Under the pieces are notes generated by a model that was given only the letters and a program-made list of their open reading frames with translations, was not told the origin of the DNA and did not search any database. The position numbers and the translations under genes are program-made. Shown in pieces: positions 29,667-40,200 of a stretch of DNA of 64,000 nt. The first letter of the stretch is position 1, and each line of letters begins with the position of its first letter. The DNA comes from Indioceanicola profundi (GTDB lineage: Bacteria > Pseudomonadota > Alphaproteobacteria > Azospirillales > Azospirillaceae): positions 1,453,001 to 1,517,000 of the forward strand of contig NZ_CP030126.1 of NCBI RefSeq assembly GCF_003568845.1, written 5' to 3'.

Positions 29667-31127
29667 CTATTGCGCTTTGAGCCTGCGCAGAACTGCTGGC
29701 AATGCTTCCGGCAAATCTTCAGCGATCAGCCCAGGTCCCGCCTGCCGCCCGGCCTCTCCATGCAGCCAGGCAGCGGCGCAGGCGGCATCGAAAGCGCTCA
29801 TCCCCTGCGCAATCAGCCCGAGCGCCATCCCTGCAAGCACGTCGCCGGAGCCGGCGGTGGCCAGGTCCGGCGGGGCGTTGTCGTTGATCACCGCCCGCCC
29901 GTCCGGGTGCGCGACGACCGTGTCCGCGCCTTTGAGCAGAACCACCGCCCCGCTCCGCCTCGCAGCCGCCCGGGCCCGCTCCAGCTTCGATCCTGTCAGG
30001 CCGCCGAAGACGCGGCCGAACTCCCCCTCATGGGGGGTCAGCAGCCAGCGGTCGGAAAGTCCGGAGAACAGCGCCTCGGCATCTCCGGCAAAGCTTCCAA
30101 AGACATCCGCATCCAGCACGCCGGCTTTCCCGGCTTCCACCGCCGCCCGGACAGCGCTTCGTGTCTCCGCCGACACGCCTCCTCCGGGGCCAATCAGGAC
30201 GGCATTCCGCCGGGGATCGGCGATCAGTTCGGCGAAGGCACCGCTGTCGGCTACAGGCTGCACGATCACGCTGGGCATGGAGAGCGCATAAATCTGCACG
30301 GCCGGCGGCGGTGCGGCGATGGTCGCCAGCCCTGCCCCGACCCGCAACGCCGCCCGCGCCGCCAGCCGTCCCGCCCCGGTCATTACCTCCCCGCCGAGGA
30401 TCACCGCATGTCCGCGGCTGTACTTATGTCCGCCGAGACTCGGCCAGGGATACCGCCCACCCCACAGTTCCGGATCGTTTCGGCGGCACAGCGGCTCTAT
30501 TCCGTCCAGCACCCGTGCGGGAATGCCGATATCCGCCACGACCAACTCCCCGCACAGCGCCCGCCCCGGCAGCAGCAGGTGCCCCGGCTTGTGCCGGAAG
30601 AAGGTGACGGTAAGGACAGCCCGCGGCGCGGCCCCCAGCACCTTGCCATCGTCGCCCCGGATGCCGCTGGGCACATCCACCGCGACGACCGGTGTTCCGC
30701 GCCTGACCAGTTCTTCGACCACGCCCAGGGCGACGCCATCCAAGGGACGGGACAGCCCGGCGCCAAACAGCGCATCGATCACGAGTTCCGCTTCGTCCAG
30801 CAGAGCCGTCCCAAGCGGCTCAACCGGACCGGTCCAGGTTCCGGCCGCCCAGGCGGCGTCCCCCTTCAGCGACTCCGTGCTGCCAAGCAGCCCCAGCCGC
30901 ACCGGCCATCCAGCCTTTGCCAGAAGGCGTGCCGCGACGAATCCGTCGCCGCCATTGTTTCCCGGCCCGCACAGAACCGCGACCGGCCATGGACTCCATC
31001 GTTCCCGGATGGCATGGGCCACCGCGGCGCCAGCCGATTCCATCAGTTCGGGTCCGGGTACGCCGGCGGCCATGGCGGCCCGGTCGGCCCGGTACATCTC
31101 ATCGACTGTCAGAATCTCATGCGCCAT
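29667..31127 (-). CDS. nnr: Bifunctional NAD(P)HX epimerase / ADP-dependent NAD(P)HX dehydratase
   Basis: A two-domain repair enzyme of 486 residues. The N-terminal YjeF_N epimerase domain has CGPGNNGGDGFVAARLL (near residue 53) and VDVPSGI. The C-terminal domain has a ribokinase-like fold with LTPHEGEFGR and GSGDVLAGMALGLIAQG, which form the nucleotide and substrate sites. Together they restore hydrated NADH and NADPH. The start is the ATG at 31127, 9 bp after the stop of the 2OG oxygenase gene, so the two are probably co-transcribed. In many relatives this gene lies near glnB, as here. Confidence 0.95.
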   Translation of the reverse strand: MAHEILTVDEMYRADRAAMAAGVPGPELMESAGAAVAHAIRERWSPWPVAVLCGPGNNGGDGFVAARLLAKAGWPVRLGLLGSTESLKGDAAWAAGTWTGPVEPLGTALLDEAELVIDALFGAGLSRPLDGVALGVVEELVRRGTPVVAVDVPSGIRGDDGKVLGAAPRAVLTVTFFRHKPGHLLLPGRALCGELVVADIGIPARVLDGIEPLCRRNDPELWGGRYPWPSLGGHKYSRGHAVILGGEVMTGAGRLAARAALRVGAGLATIAAPPPAVQIYALSMPSVIVQPVADSGAFAELIADPRRNAVLIGPGGGVSAETRSAVRAAVEAGKAGVLDADVFGSFAGDAEALFSGLSDRWLLTPHEGEFGRVFGGLTGSKLERARAAARRSGAVVLLKGADTVVAHPDGRAVINDNAPPDLATAGSGDVLAGMALGLIAQGMSAFDAACAAAWLHGEAGRQAGPGLIAEDLPEALPAVLRRLKAQ

Positions 31128-31136
31128 GGCGGGTCC

Positions 31137-31904
31137 TCACCACAGGTCGGATGCGATCTCCGCCGTGAAGAACAGATAGGCCCGCTCGAACGGTCCCGGC
31201 CCGCGGGGGATCACGCCGTGCAGCGCGTGACGGGAGTTGGGGAACAGCACCAGCGTGTTGGCGGCATAGGGAACAACCGCCGCCAGTTCCACCTCATCCT
31301 CGCCGATCTCGAACCGCCCTGTCTCCCGCGGTGCGGCGCGCCAGCGGTAGAGGCCCAGATCGCCGCCCGGCAACGGGTCGTCCGCATCGCGCAGATAGAA
31401 CAGCCCCGTGAACAGCCGGTTTGCGGTGTCGAGATGCGCCCTGCGGTGACTTTTCGGCGCGCCTTTCACCGGAGTCGTGATCTCCAGCCGCGCGTCGGTC
31501 AGCACATCGACCGATTCGAAGCCGTCCCTGGACAGCAGCCCGACTTTCGGGCTCGGGTTGCGATCCACCCAGCCCCAGACTTCCGGGGCATGGACCGGCA
31601 TGTGATCCCCGAAAAGATCGACCACGCGGCTGAGCACGTCGGACGAGGACATGCGCGCCGTAAGCTCGCGCCACAGCGGATGAAACCGGTCCTGCGTCTG
31701 GAACTGATAGGCGGAATAGGGCATCCGCTGCCCGCTCGGCGGTTCGCCGCTCCAGCCGATGTCGGCGAAGCGGGGCCGTCCGGCCCGCAGCGGCTCGAAC
31801 ACCTCCGGCGGGAGCGCATCCCGCACGATCAAATGCGGGAACGGGTCCAGGCGGATATCGGCTCTTGTCGCCCTGGCCAGCAGATCTGTCACGATGCTCC
31901 CCAT
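31137..31904 (-). CDS. 2OG-Fe(II) oxygenase family protein
   Basis: A protein of 255 residues with a double-stranded beta-helix pattern. The iron-binding His-x-Asp is at residues 157 and 159 (AHLDTANRL). The distal His is probably 229 (SRHALHGVIP), and the 2-oxoglutarate-binding Arg is probably 241 (FERAYLFF). It resembles prolyl-4-hydroxylase-like bacterial proteins that act on proteins or small molecules. The substrate is unknown. It is the promoter-proximal gene of a pair with nnr. Confidence 0.75.
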   Translation of the reverse strand: MGSIVTDLLARATRADIRLDPFPHLIVRDALPPEVFEPLRAGRPRFADIGWSGEPPSGQRMPYSAYQFQTQDRFHPLWRELTARMSSSDVLSRVVDLFGDHMPVHAPEVWGWVDRNPSPKVGLLSRDGFESVDVLTDARLEITTPVKGAPKSHRRAHLDTANRLFTGLFYLRDADDPLPGGDLGLYRWRAAPRETGRFEIGEDEVELAAVVPYAANTLVLFPNSRHALHGVIPRGPGPFERAYLFFTAEIASDLW

Positions 31905-32032
31905 TCCATGCCGCGCCCATGCGTGGTAGCGGCGGCATCATGCCGTGGCGGCAGGCGAACGTCACCTGCGCTGCATGGGGCAATGATGGGGATATTTTAT
32001 GAAGGGGTCCCGGCCCCGCCGGAGCGGGAAAA

Positions 32033-32108
32033 TGGGGCGACGGACGGGACTCGAACCCGCGACCACTCGGACCACAACCGAGGGCTCTACCAACTGAGCT
32101 ACCGTCGC
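32033..32108 (-). tRNA. tRNA-His (anticodon GTG)
   Basis: A 76-base tRNA with acceptor stem GCGACGG/CCGTCGC, anticodon stem-loop CTCGG-TTGTGGT-CCGAG with anticodon GTG, and encoded CCA at 32033-32035. The base before position 1 (32109) is the extra G(-1) of tRNA-His, and it can pair with the discriminator C73, as expected for this tRNA. Confidence 0.97.
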
Positions 32109-32122
32109 CGCCGGGAGGCCAG

Positions 32123-32152
32123 CGTATGCAACAATCCGCCCTGCCTCGTCAA
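32123..32152 (-). promoter_or_regulatory. Promoter of tRNA-His
   Basis: On the minus strand a -35 TTGACG (32147-32152) and a -10-like CATACG (32123-32128) are 18 bp apart, immediately upstream of tRNA-His. The remainder of the 349-bp stretch 32110-32458 is the glnB control region, described separately. Confidence 0.5.
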
Positions 32153-32293
32153 GCCCTCTGTTGAAAGTGTCTGTTCCGTCAAAGGCAGAGCAGATCTGCC
32201 TTCCACGTATCCTGCCGAAAACGCGCAGGATTGCTAGCCTGCCTTATGCGACATGCCCTCGCGCCGATCAAGTGATGAAAAAAGGTGCAGTGT

Positions 32294-32314
32294 TTTGCCC
32301 GCTATTTCGGCAAA
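32294..32314 (+). promoter_or_regulatory. Inverted repeat upstream of glnB
   Basis: TTTGCC (32294-32299) and GGCAAA (32309-32314) form a 6-bp inverted repeat with a 9-bp spacer. It lies about 50 bp upstream of the sigma-54-type promoter. The position suits an activator or repressor site. It does not match the NtrC consensus well, so the regulator is unknown. Confidence 0.3.
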
Positions 32315-32359
32315 GTCACGCTCGAACGGGGAAGAAGGCGCGGACTCCGCTGGTTTTAG

Positions 32360-32797
<438 letters not shown>

Positions 32798-32955
32798 CCG
32801 GACCAGGGTTTCTTATCGGCAAGGGGTGGAGCAGCCTGGGCCACCCTGAGCCGCCCGTAGCACCACCCGGGCGTCCGCCTGCCAGCTCAGCCGGTCGGCA
32901 GTTGCGGCGTCCCAATCGCCACCGGCAAAACCTCAAACCAACGGAAACCGAGGCT

Positions 32956-34365
32956 ATGTCTGATACCAGCAAGTTCTTCGACCTGATCAAGGAGCATGAC
33001 GTCAAGTACGTCGACCTCCGCTTCACCGACCCGAAGGGCAAGCTGCAGCACACCGCGCAGCATATCAGCACGGTGGACGAGGACATGTTCACCGACGGCA
33101 TCATGTTCGACGGCTCGTCCATCGCCGGCTGGAAGGCGATCAACGAGTCCGACATGATCCTCATGCCGGACGCCTCGACCGCGGTCATGGACCCGTTCGC
33201 TGCCCAGCCGCTGCTGACGGTGTTCTGCGACGTCTATGAGCCCTCCACCGGGCAGCCCTACAAGCGCGACCCGCGCTCTATCGCCAAGGCGGCGGAGAAC
33301 TACATGGCTGCCGCCGGTATCGGCGACACCTGCTATTTCGGCCCGGAGGCCGAGTTCTTCGTGTTCGACGACGTGAAGTTCGACGTCTCGATGAACCGCG
33401 TCCTCTACGAGTTCGACAGCGAGGAAGGTCCCTACACCTCCGCCAAGAACTACGAGGGCGGCAACCTCGCCCACCGTCCGGCGGTGAAGGGCGGCTACTT
33501 CCCGGTGGCCCCGATCGACAGCGGCCAGGACTTCCGCGCCGAGATGGTGTCCGTCCTGGCGGAGATGGGCGTCGCCGTCGAGAAGCACCACCACGAGGTG
33601 GCGGCCTCGCAGCATGAGCTGGGCGTGAAGTTCGGCACGCTGGTGCAGATGGCCGACGCCATGCAGCTCTACAAGTTCGTGGTGCACAACGTCGCCCATG
33701 CCTATGGCAAGACCGCTACCTTCATGCCGAAGCCGGTCTATGGCGACAACGGTTCGGGCATGCACTGCCACCAGTCCATCTGGAAGGACGGCAAGCCGCT
33801 CTTCGCCGGCTCTGGCTATGCCGACCTGTCGGACATGGCGCTGTACTATATCGGCGGCATCATCAAGCATGCCCGCGCCCTGAACGCCTTCACCAACCCG
33901 ACGACCAACAGCTACAAGCGTCTGGTTCCGGGCTACGAGGCTCCGGTGCTGCTGGCCTACTCCAGCCGCAACCGCTCGGCCTCCTGCCGTATTCCGTACG
34001 TGAACAACCCGAAGGGCAAGCGCGTCGAAGTCCGTTTCCCGGACCCGGCCGCCAACCCCTATCTGGCCTTCGCCGCCCAGCTCATGGCCGGTCTGGACGG
34101 CATCCAGAACAAGATCCATCCGGGCGAGGCGATGGACAAGAACCTCTACGACCTCCCGCCGGAGGAGTTGAAGGAGGTTCCGACCGTCTGCCGTTCGCTG
34201 CGCGAAGCGATGGAGAATCTGGACGCCGACCGCGAGTTCCTGATGAAGGGCGACGTGTTCACTGCGGACATGATCGACAGCTACATCGATCTGAAGATGG
34301 AAGAGGTCCTCGCCTTCGAGACCTCCCCGCACCCGATCGAGTACAAGATGTACTACTCGGTCTGA
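32956..34365 (+). CDS. glnA: Glutamine synthetase type I
   Basis: A dodecameric GSI subunit of 469 residues. Visible parts are the DGSSIAGW segment, the metal-binding [10 protein letters not shown] and the ATP-site [21 protein letters not shown]. The NRSASCRIP loop and the adenylylation site Tyr 398 in NLYDLPPEE are also present. The enzyme makes glutamine from glutamate and ammonia. The adenylylation Tyr means it can be switched off by GlnE under GlnB control. The ATG at 32956 ([10 protein letters not shown]) matches the family. A strong terminator follows. Confidence 0.98.
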   Translation: MSDTSKFFDLIKEHDVKYVDLRFTDPKGKLQHTAQHISTVDEDMFTDGIMFDGSSIAGWKAINESDMILMPDASTAVMDPFAAQPLLTVFCDVYEPSTGQPYKRDPRSIAKAAENYMAAAGIGDTCYFGPEAEFFVFDDVKFDVSMNRVLYEFDSEEGPYTSAKNYEGGNLAHRPAVKGGYFPVAPIDSGQDFRAEMVSVLAEMGVAVEKHHHEVAASQHELGVKFGTLVQMADAMQLYKFVVHNVAHAYGKTATFMPKPVYGDNGSGMHCHQSIWKDGKPLFAGSGYADLSDMALYYIGGIIKHARALNAFTNPTTNSYKRLVPGYEAPVLLAYSSRNRSASCRIPYVNNPKGKRVEVRFPDPAANPYLAFAAQLMAGLDGIQNKIHPGEAMDKNLYDLPPEELKEVPTVCRSLREAMENLDADREFLMKGDVFTADMIDSYIDLKMEEVLAFETSPHPIEYKMYYSV

Positions 34366-34391
34366 TCCTTACCGATCAGAATCGGCATGGA

Positions 34392-34420
34392 GGGCCGCCC
34401 GGCGACGGGCGGCCCTTTTC
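34392..34420 (+). terminator. Intrinsic terminator of glnA
   Basis: A perfect 10-bp stem, GGGCCGCCCG/CGGGCGGCCC (34392-34401 and 34406-34415), with loop GCGA, is followed by four T (34416-34419). It lies 27 bp after the glnA stop. Confidence 0.88.
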
Positions 34421-34442
34421 ATTTCCACTCTATGGAACGGAA

Positions 34443-34673
34443 TTACGGCTGAGACCACCGTACGGTACCGGCGATTTGCCCGTCTTCGATGCGGAGGGCC
34501 CGGTCCGGTTTGTCCACCGCTGCGGCCACATCCACGACCTGGGCCGGTCCGATCCAGACCGGCGTGCTGAAACGGTCCTCCGGCAGCGGCATCAGATAGA
34601 GATACAGCAGGGCCGCGATGGCCAGCAGCATCGCCGCCCCGAGCAGCCGGATGAATATCCTGGCAATGGTCAC
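34443..34673 (-). CDS. Small membrane-anchored hypothetical protein
   Basis: A protein of 76 residues that starts with GTG at 34673. The first 28 residues form one hydrophobic helix (LLGAAMLLAIAALLYLYLM). A short soluble domain follows that contains DKPDRALRIEDGQIAG. It is probably anchored in the inner membrane with the tail outside. No family is recognised. It converges on glnA and is divergent from the exported protein at 34782. Confidence 0.5.
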   Translation of the reverse strand: MTIARIFIRLLGAAMLLAIAALLYLYLMPLPEDRFSTPVWIGPAQVVDVAAAVDKPDRALRIEDGQIAGTVRWSQP

Positions 34674-34781
34674 ATCGGCTTCCAGGCACGGCGACGCCCC
34701 AGCGCGCGTCGGGACGTGCTATACTGCTTCCGACCGGACAGACCTGCCACAACTCCTCGCCAACCATTCCGTGCGATCTGG

Positions 34782-35027
34782 ATGAAACCTGCCCTGCCTG
34801 CCCTACTGCTCGCCGCCCTGGCCCTTGCCAGCTCCTCCGCCCACGCGTCGGAGGCGGAGGCGAAGGATGTGGCACGGAACGCCAATTGCCCGCCCGGGAA
34901 GGTGGAGGTGCTGAAGCGGACCCAGGGCGGCAACGCGGAAACGATCTACAAGATCGCCTGCAGCGGCCAGAAGGACGTGTTCGTGGCGGTCCGATGCGTG
35001 GGCCGGCTGTGCGTGCTGTTGCGCTAG
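34782..35027 (+). CDS. Small exported cysteine-containing protein
   Basis: A protein of 81 residues with an N-terminal signal peptide (MKPALPALLLAALALASSSAHA, cleavage likely after Ala 22). The mature part has four Cys (36, 60, 72, 77), enough for two disulfides in the periplasm. The start at 34782 is set by the signal peptide. The gene is divergent from the small membrane protein and ends 7 bp before the convergent hydrolase gene. No known family is recognised. Confidence 0.6.
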   Translation: MKPALPALLLAALALASSSAHASEAEAKDVARNANCPPGKVEVLKRTQGGNAETIYKIACSGQKDVFVAVRCVGRLCVLLR

Positions 35028-35034
35028 CGGCTTT

Positions 35035-36042
35035 TCACAGGTGCTCGGCCAGCCATTCCTTAAGCTTCTCCAGTACCTCCGGCGCTACTGCACCCTCGAA
35101 GCCGGGACCGTTCTCCTCCACGCTCTTCAGATTGTGGCTGACTCCTTCCGGAACGGTCACCTGACTTCCCGGCAGTTTGGCGACGGGTCGGGCCAGCGCG
35201 GCGGCATCCCGCTCGACCGAAACCTGGGCATCGGCCTTGCCGGTCAGGACCAGGACCGGCATGTCCAGCCCGGCCGCCGCCTGGGCGGGATCGAAACGGA
35301 GCAGGGATTGCAGGAATGGCCCGGCATAGTCCGGGTAGAGCGCCTTGAGGCCGGCCGGAACGTCATCCGGCACCCTGCCCGTCCTTATGATCTCATCGGA
35401 GATGCGTCGGCTGGCCCCCAGCATATCCGCTGCAACATCCGGCGGGGCATTCTGCGCTTCCAACGTCCGCTCGAGCTGCTCCTCGATGACGGCAGCAAGC
35501 GGCCGGCCCGGCGTGGACAGAAGGATCAGGACCTTGGGCCTTACGGTACCGCGCGCAGTCAGATCCAGCGCGACCAGACCACCCTCGCTATGGCCGGCGA
35601 TGCCGATCCGCGCCGGGTCCACAGCCTGCTGCTCCGCCAGGAACCGGAACGCGCCGGCCGCATCCTCCACGAATGCGTCCCAGCGGGTGAAGTTCGGAAG
35701 AGCGGCCGGATCGGTTGGCATCGTCGCCTTGTTCGCGAACATGCCGCGCTTGTCGTAGCGCAGCGTGGCGATCCCTTCTGCCGCCAGCATGTCGGCCAAC
35801 TGCTTCAGCAGATCGATCCTAACCGGAACCAGCGGGTTGTTTCCATTCCGGTCGGTAGGCCCGCTGCCCTGGATCAGCAGCAGCGCCGGATGCCTTCCCG
35901 CCCCGTCCGGCACATTCAGGGTTCCGGCCAGGGGGACGCCGTCCGCCCCTTGGAACGTGACTTCCCGCTCAACCGCAGCCGCAGGACCCGCGAGACACGC
36001 GGACCCGAACAGCAGAGCTGCGGCGAGAAGGCGCTTCAACAT
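35035..36042 (-). CDS. Exported alpha/beta hydrolase
   Basis: A protein of 335 residues with a signal peptide (MLKRLLAAALLFGSACLAGPAAA). The alpha/beta-hydrolase core follows: oxyanion segment LLIQGSGPTDRNGN, the pattern ATLRYDKRGMFAN, nucleophile elbow GHSEGG (near residue 150), and a late His in GVSHNLKS. It resembles periplasmic esterases or acyl hydrolases of the DUF-type peptidase S15/S9-like group. The substrate cannot be deduced. The start is the ATG at 36042. Confidence 0.8.
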   Translation of the reverse strand: MLKRLLAAALLFGSACLAGPAAAVEREVTFQGADGVPLAGTLNVPDGAGRHPALLLIQGSGPTDRNGNNPLVPVRIDLLKQLADMLAAEGIATLRYDKRGMFANKATMPTDPAALPNFTRWDAFVEDAAGAFRFLAEQQAVDPARIGIAGHSEGGLVALDLTARGTVRPKVLILLSTPGRPLAAVIEEQLERTLEAQNAPPDVAADMLGASRRISDEIIRTGRVPDDVPAGLKALYPDYAGPFLQSLLRFDPAQAAAGLDMPVLVLTGKADAQVSVERDAAALARPVAKLPGSQVTVPEGVSHNLKSVEENGPGFEGAVAPEVLEKLKEWLAEHL

Positions 36043-36061
36043 TCCATGATCTCCAACGCAC

Positions 36062-36475
36062 TCACTTGCGGCTGCGGAATGCCGCAGCGAGCGTCTTCAT
36101 CGCGCTGGCCTGATCCGGGCTGACCTCCGCGCCGCTCGCTGCATTGGCCAGCGGCGCCCGCTCACCCTGGCCGATCTGGGCGACCAGCGCATCGAGCGCG
36201 GTGGGAGAAAGGCGGCGCTGGGGCCGCGCACTGCCGCGGGACGCTGCGACCGGAGCGGAACTCCTGGCAATAACGGCGTCGCCATCCTTTGTTGCCCGCG
36301 CCACGCGCTCAACGGCGCTGCCGGCGATTGCCTTCAGGAATGGCTGCGCGAGGCCCCGCAGGAGTTGCTCATCCTCCAGCGCCATGGCGATCAGGATGCG
36401 TTGCGCCTGACCGCGGCTTCCGCCGGCCGACCGCAATGCCTCCCGCACTTTGAGCGTAACGTAAGTGTCGCCCAT
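36062..36475 (-). CDS. Hypothetical protein, 137 residues
   Basis: A protein rich in alanine and predicted helix, starting MGDTYVTLKVREALRSAGGS at the ATG at 36475. A longer frame upstream has no support. No signal peptide, membrane segment or metal motif is seen. A central low-complexity Ser/Arg/Ala stretch (SRGSARPQRR) separates two helical parts. It ends 19 bp upstream of the hydrolase gene on the same strand, so both may form an operon. It is divergent from the DsbA-family gene. I do not recognise the family. Confidence 0.6.
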   Translation of the reverse strand: MGDTYVTLKVREALRSAGGSRGQAQRILIAMALEDEQLLRGLAQPFLKAIAGSAVERVARATKDGDAVIARSSAPVAASRGSARPQRRLSPTALDALVAQIGQGERAPLANAASGAEVSPDQASAMKTLAAAFRSRK

Positions 36476-36609
36476 CTCGGTACTCCCTCCGGCCGCGCAT
36501 GGTCCAAAGGTACCGGAGGCCGACCGTGACGGAAATGGGGAATCGTCATGCCGCAGGCGTTCCATTCCTACTCGCCAGCCGGACACGCCGGGGATACTCT
36601 CCCACCATC

Positions 36610-37251
36610 ATGCTGATCGAGATTTATGTCGACCTGATCTGTCCCTGGTGCCTGATCGGCAAGCGCCGCCTTGACCGTGCGCTGGCGGAACGGCCGCGCA
36701 TGCCCGTCGATCTGCGCTGGGCCGCCTTCCAGCTCAATCCCGACATGCCGAAAGGCGGCATGGACAGGGCGCGTTACATGGCCATGAAGTTCGGCGGCGC
36801 CGACCGGGCTGCCCAAGTCTACCAGATGATCGAGCGGGCAGCCCGCCGCGATGGGCTGGAGGTGCGCTTCGACCGGCTGCGCCGCACGCCGAATACAGCC
36901 GACGCGCATCGAATGGTGCGGCTGGCCGATGGCTACGGCCTCTCTACCGCCATGGTGGATGCGCTGTTCCAGGCCTATTTCTTCGAGGAGCTGGATATCG
37001 GCGACCGGGAGGTGCTCTCCGCCCTCGCCGCCCGCCTGGGCATCGACCGGGAGGAAGCGGCCCGGTACCTCGCCTCCGACAAGGACGTCATTGCTGTACG
37101 CAACAGCGACATCCAGGCCCGCCAGCTCGGCATCCAGGCCGTGCCCTACTACATCTTCAATCGCCGCTACGGTGTCGCCGGCGCCCAGGAGGTGGAAACC
37201 TTCCTTCCCCTGCTGGACATCGCCGCCGAGGTTCCGACCGTCAGCGCCTAG
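36610..37251 (+). CDS. DsbA-family (FrnE-like) oxidoreductase
   Basis: A protein of 213 residues with a thioredoxin fold and the active-site CPWC at residues 11-14 (LICPWCLIGKRRL). The C-terminal cis-Pro region GIQAVPYYIFNRRYGVAGAQ is typical of the FrnE/DsbA group. There is no signal peptide, so it should be cytosolic. Related proteins are polyketide or chromene isomerases or thiol oxidoreductases. The exact substrate is open. Its 3' end overlaps the convergent mfd gene by 11 bp. Confidence 0.88.
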   Translation: MLIEIYVDLICPWCLIGKRRLDRALAERPRMPVDLRWAAFQLNPDMPKGGMDRARYMAMKFGGADRAAQVYQMIERAARRDGLEVRFDRLRRTPNTADAHRMVRLADGYGLSTAMVDALFQAYFFEELDIGDREVLSALAARLGIDREEAARYLASDKDVIAVRNSDIQARQLGIQAVPYYIFNRRYGVAGAQEVETFLPLLDIAAEVPTVSA

Positions 37252-40200
37252 AATTGATCGGCCGCCAGGGAGCGGTGTTCCGGCCGCGCACCGCTGGCCG
37301 GAAATTCTTCGGCGGCTCCGGCGGCGGGGGTGGAGGCGGCGGCGGGGCCGGCATGTCGGCCACCTTCTCCCCCGCCGCCATCTGCGCCAGCGCCTGCATG
37401 AACTGCCGCGTCCCGGCCATCCTGGTCTCCGGGCTGTCCCAGGGCCGCAGCAGAACCAGCTTGTGGTCCGGGCGCAGCTTGGCCGTGCCGGCCTGGGACT
37501 GGATGAACTCCACCAGCCGGCTTGGATTCTTGAAGCTGTTCTCGCGGAAGCCGGCGACGGCGCCCTTCGGCCCGGCATCCAGGCTTTGGACCCCGGCCTC
37601 CTTGCACAGCCGCTTGATCTCCACGAGCTTCAGAAGATTGTCCACCTCCTCCGGAAGCGGGCCGAAACGGTCGATCATTTCGGCTGCGAACGCATCGATC
37701 TCCTGCCGGTCCACCAGATCGGAGACGCGGCGATAGAGGGTCAGCCGCTCCCCCAGATCGGGCACATAGGCTTCCGGGATCAGCACCGGCATGCCCAGAT
37801 TGATCTGGGGCGACCAGCTTTCCTGCATGGGCGGCCCGCCGTCGCGGCCCTGGCGGGCAGCGGCCACCGCCTCCTCCAGCATCTGCTGGTACAGCTCCAC
37901 CCCGACCTCGCGGATCTGGCCGGACTGCTCCTCGCCCAGCAGGTTGCCTGCGCCGCGGATGTCCATGTCGTGGCTGGCGAGCTGGAAGCCGGCCCCGAGG
38001 CTGTCCAGCGTCTCGATGACGTGCAGCCGCTGGGTGGCCGTGGCCGACAGCACCGTGCGGGGCTGATAGGTCAGGTAAGCGTAGCCGCGGGTCTTGGACC
38101 GGCCGACGCGGCCGCGGATCTGATAGAGCTGGGCCAGGCCGAACAGATCGGCGCGGTGAACGATCAGCGTGTTGGCGTTGGGGATGTCCAGCCCGCTCTC
38201 GATGATGTTGGTGGCCAGCAGCACATCGTACTTCGCCTCGTCGAAGGCGGTCATCACCTCCTCCAACTGGGTGGCCGGCATCTGGCCGTGCGCCACTACC
38301 ACCTTCACCTCCGGCACCAGCTCCTCCAGCCGGAGGCGGATCTTCTCCAGATCCTCGATGCGCGGGCAGACATAGAAGCTCTGCCCGCCCCGGAAATGCT
38401 CCCGCATGATCGCTTCGCGGATCACCACCGGATCGTAGGGCAGCACGAAGGTCCGCACCGCCAGCCGGTCCACCGGCGGTGTGGCGATCAAGGACAGCTC
38501 GCGCACGCCGGACAGGGCCAGTTGCAGCGTGCGCGGGATCGGAGTCGCGGTCAGGGTCAGCACATGGACATCGGCCCGCAGCTCCTTCAGCCGCTCCTTC
38601 TGCTTCACGCCGAAATGCTGCTCCTCATCCACGATGACCATGCCGAGATTCTTGAACTGCAGGGTCTTGGACAGGAGCGCATGGGTGCCGACCACGATGT
38701 CCACCGTGCCGTCGGCCAGCCCGGCCTTGGCCTGGTTGACCTCCTTCGTGGTCGCCAGCCGCGACATGTGCGCGATGTTCACCGGCAGGCCGGCGAAGCG
38801 CTGCTCGAAGGTGCGGCTGTGCTGCCGGGCCAGCAGGGTGGTCGGCACGACCACGGCCACCTGCATGCCGTTCATCACCGCCATGAAGGCGGCCCGCAGC
38901 GCCACCTCCGTCTTGCCGAAGCCGACATCGCCGCAGACCAGCCGGTCCATGGGCCGGCCGCTGCCGAGATCGCCAATCACGTCCTGGATGGCGTTGAGCT
39001 GGTCCTCGGTTTCGGCGAAGGGGAAGCGGGCGCAGAACTCGTCCCAGGCGCCGTCGGGAATCTCCACCGGCTGGGCCGTGCGCAACTGCCGCTCCGCCGC
39101 GATGCGCAGCAGGGCGTCCGCCATGTCCTTCAGCCGCTTCTTGACGCGCGCCTTGCGCGACTGCCAGCCGGCCCCGCCCAGCTTGTCCAGCGTCGCCCCC
39201 GATTCCTCGGAGCCGTAGCGGGACAGCATCTCGATATTCTCGACCGGGACATAGAGCTTGTCCCCGCCCTCATAGATGATGCGCAGGCAGTCGTGCGGCG
39301 CGCCGGTGACGGTCAGGGTCTCCAGCCCGTCATATTTGCCGATGCCGTGGTCGATATGGACGACGAAGTCGCCGGGATTGAGGCTTGCGGCCTCCGCGAT
39401 GAAGTTGGCGGCGCGCCGCTTCTTCTTCGCCCCCGTCCGCACCAGACGGTCGCCGAGGATGTCCTGCTCGGTGATGACGGCCAGGTCCGGCGTGACGAAG
39501 CCGTGATCCAGGGCCAGCACGACCAGGGCCGTCACGTTCCGCTTCAGCTCCCCCACCTCGGCCCAGGCTTCCACGGTCTTGACCCGATCGACGCCATGTT
39601 CCTTCAGCAGCGCCAGCAGGCGGTCGCGGGCACCGGTGGAATAGCCGGCGATGACGACGCGCCGCCCCTCCGCCTGCAAGGCTCCGATATGCTCCTTCAG
39701 CACCTCGTAGACATTGACGCCCTGCTGCACCCGGGCTTCGGCGAAGTCGCGACCCTTGCGCCCCTGCGCATCCAGCAGATCGGGATTGACCCCGCCCTCC
39801 ACCGCGGCGAAGGGGGAGAGCTGGCCCACGGCGCGGGCGTTCAGATGCAGGTCCCAGGCGCCACCGTCCAGGAACATCAGGTTGGGCGGCACCGGCTTGT
39901 AGACCGGATTGCCGGACTGCTTCTCCGCCTCCTTCAGGGTGCGGCGGGCCTGATGGAAGTCGCCGATCTGCGCCAAGCGCTGGTCCCGCGCCTCCTCCGC
40001 GTTCGGGTCCAGGCTGACGGCCGCATCCGGCAGATAGTCGAAGATCGTTTCCAGGCCGGAATGGAACAGGGGCAGCCAGTGCTCCATCCCGCCATGCTTG
40101 CGCCCGGCGCTGACCGCCTCATAGAGCGGATCGTCGCCCATCACCACGCCGAACAGCTCGCGGTAGCCGCTGCGGAAACGCTGGATCGACATCTCGTCCA

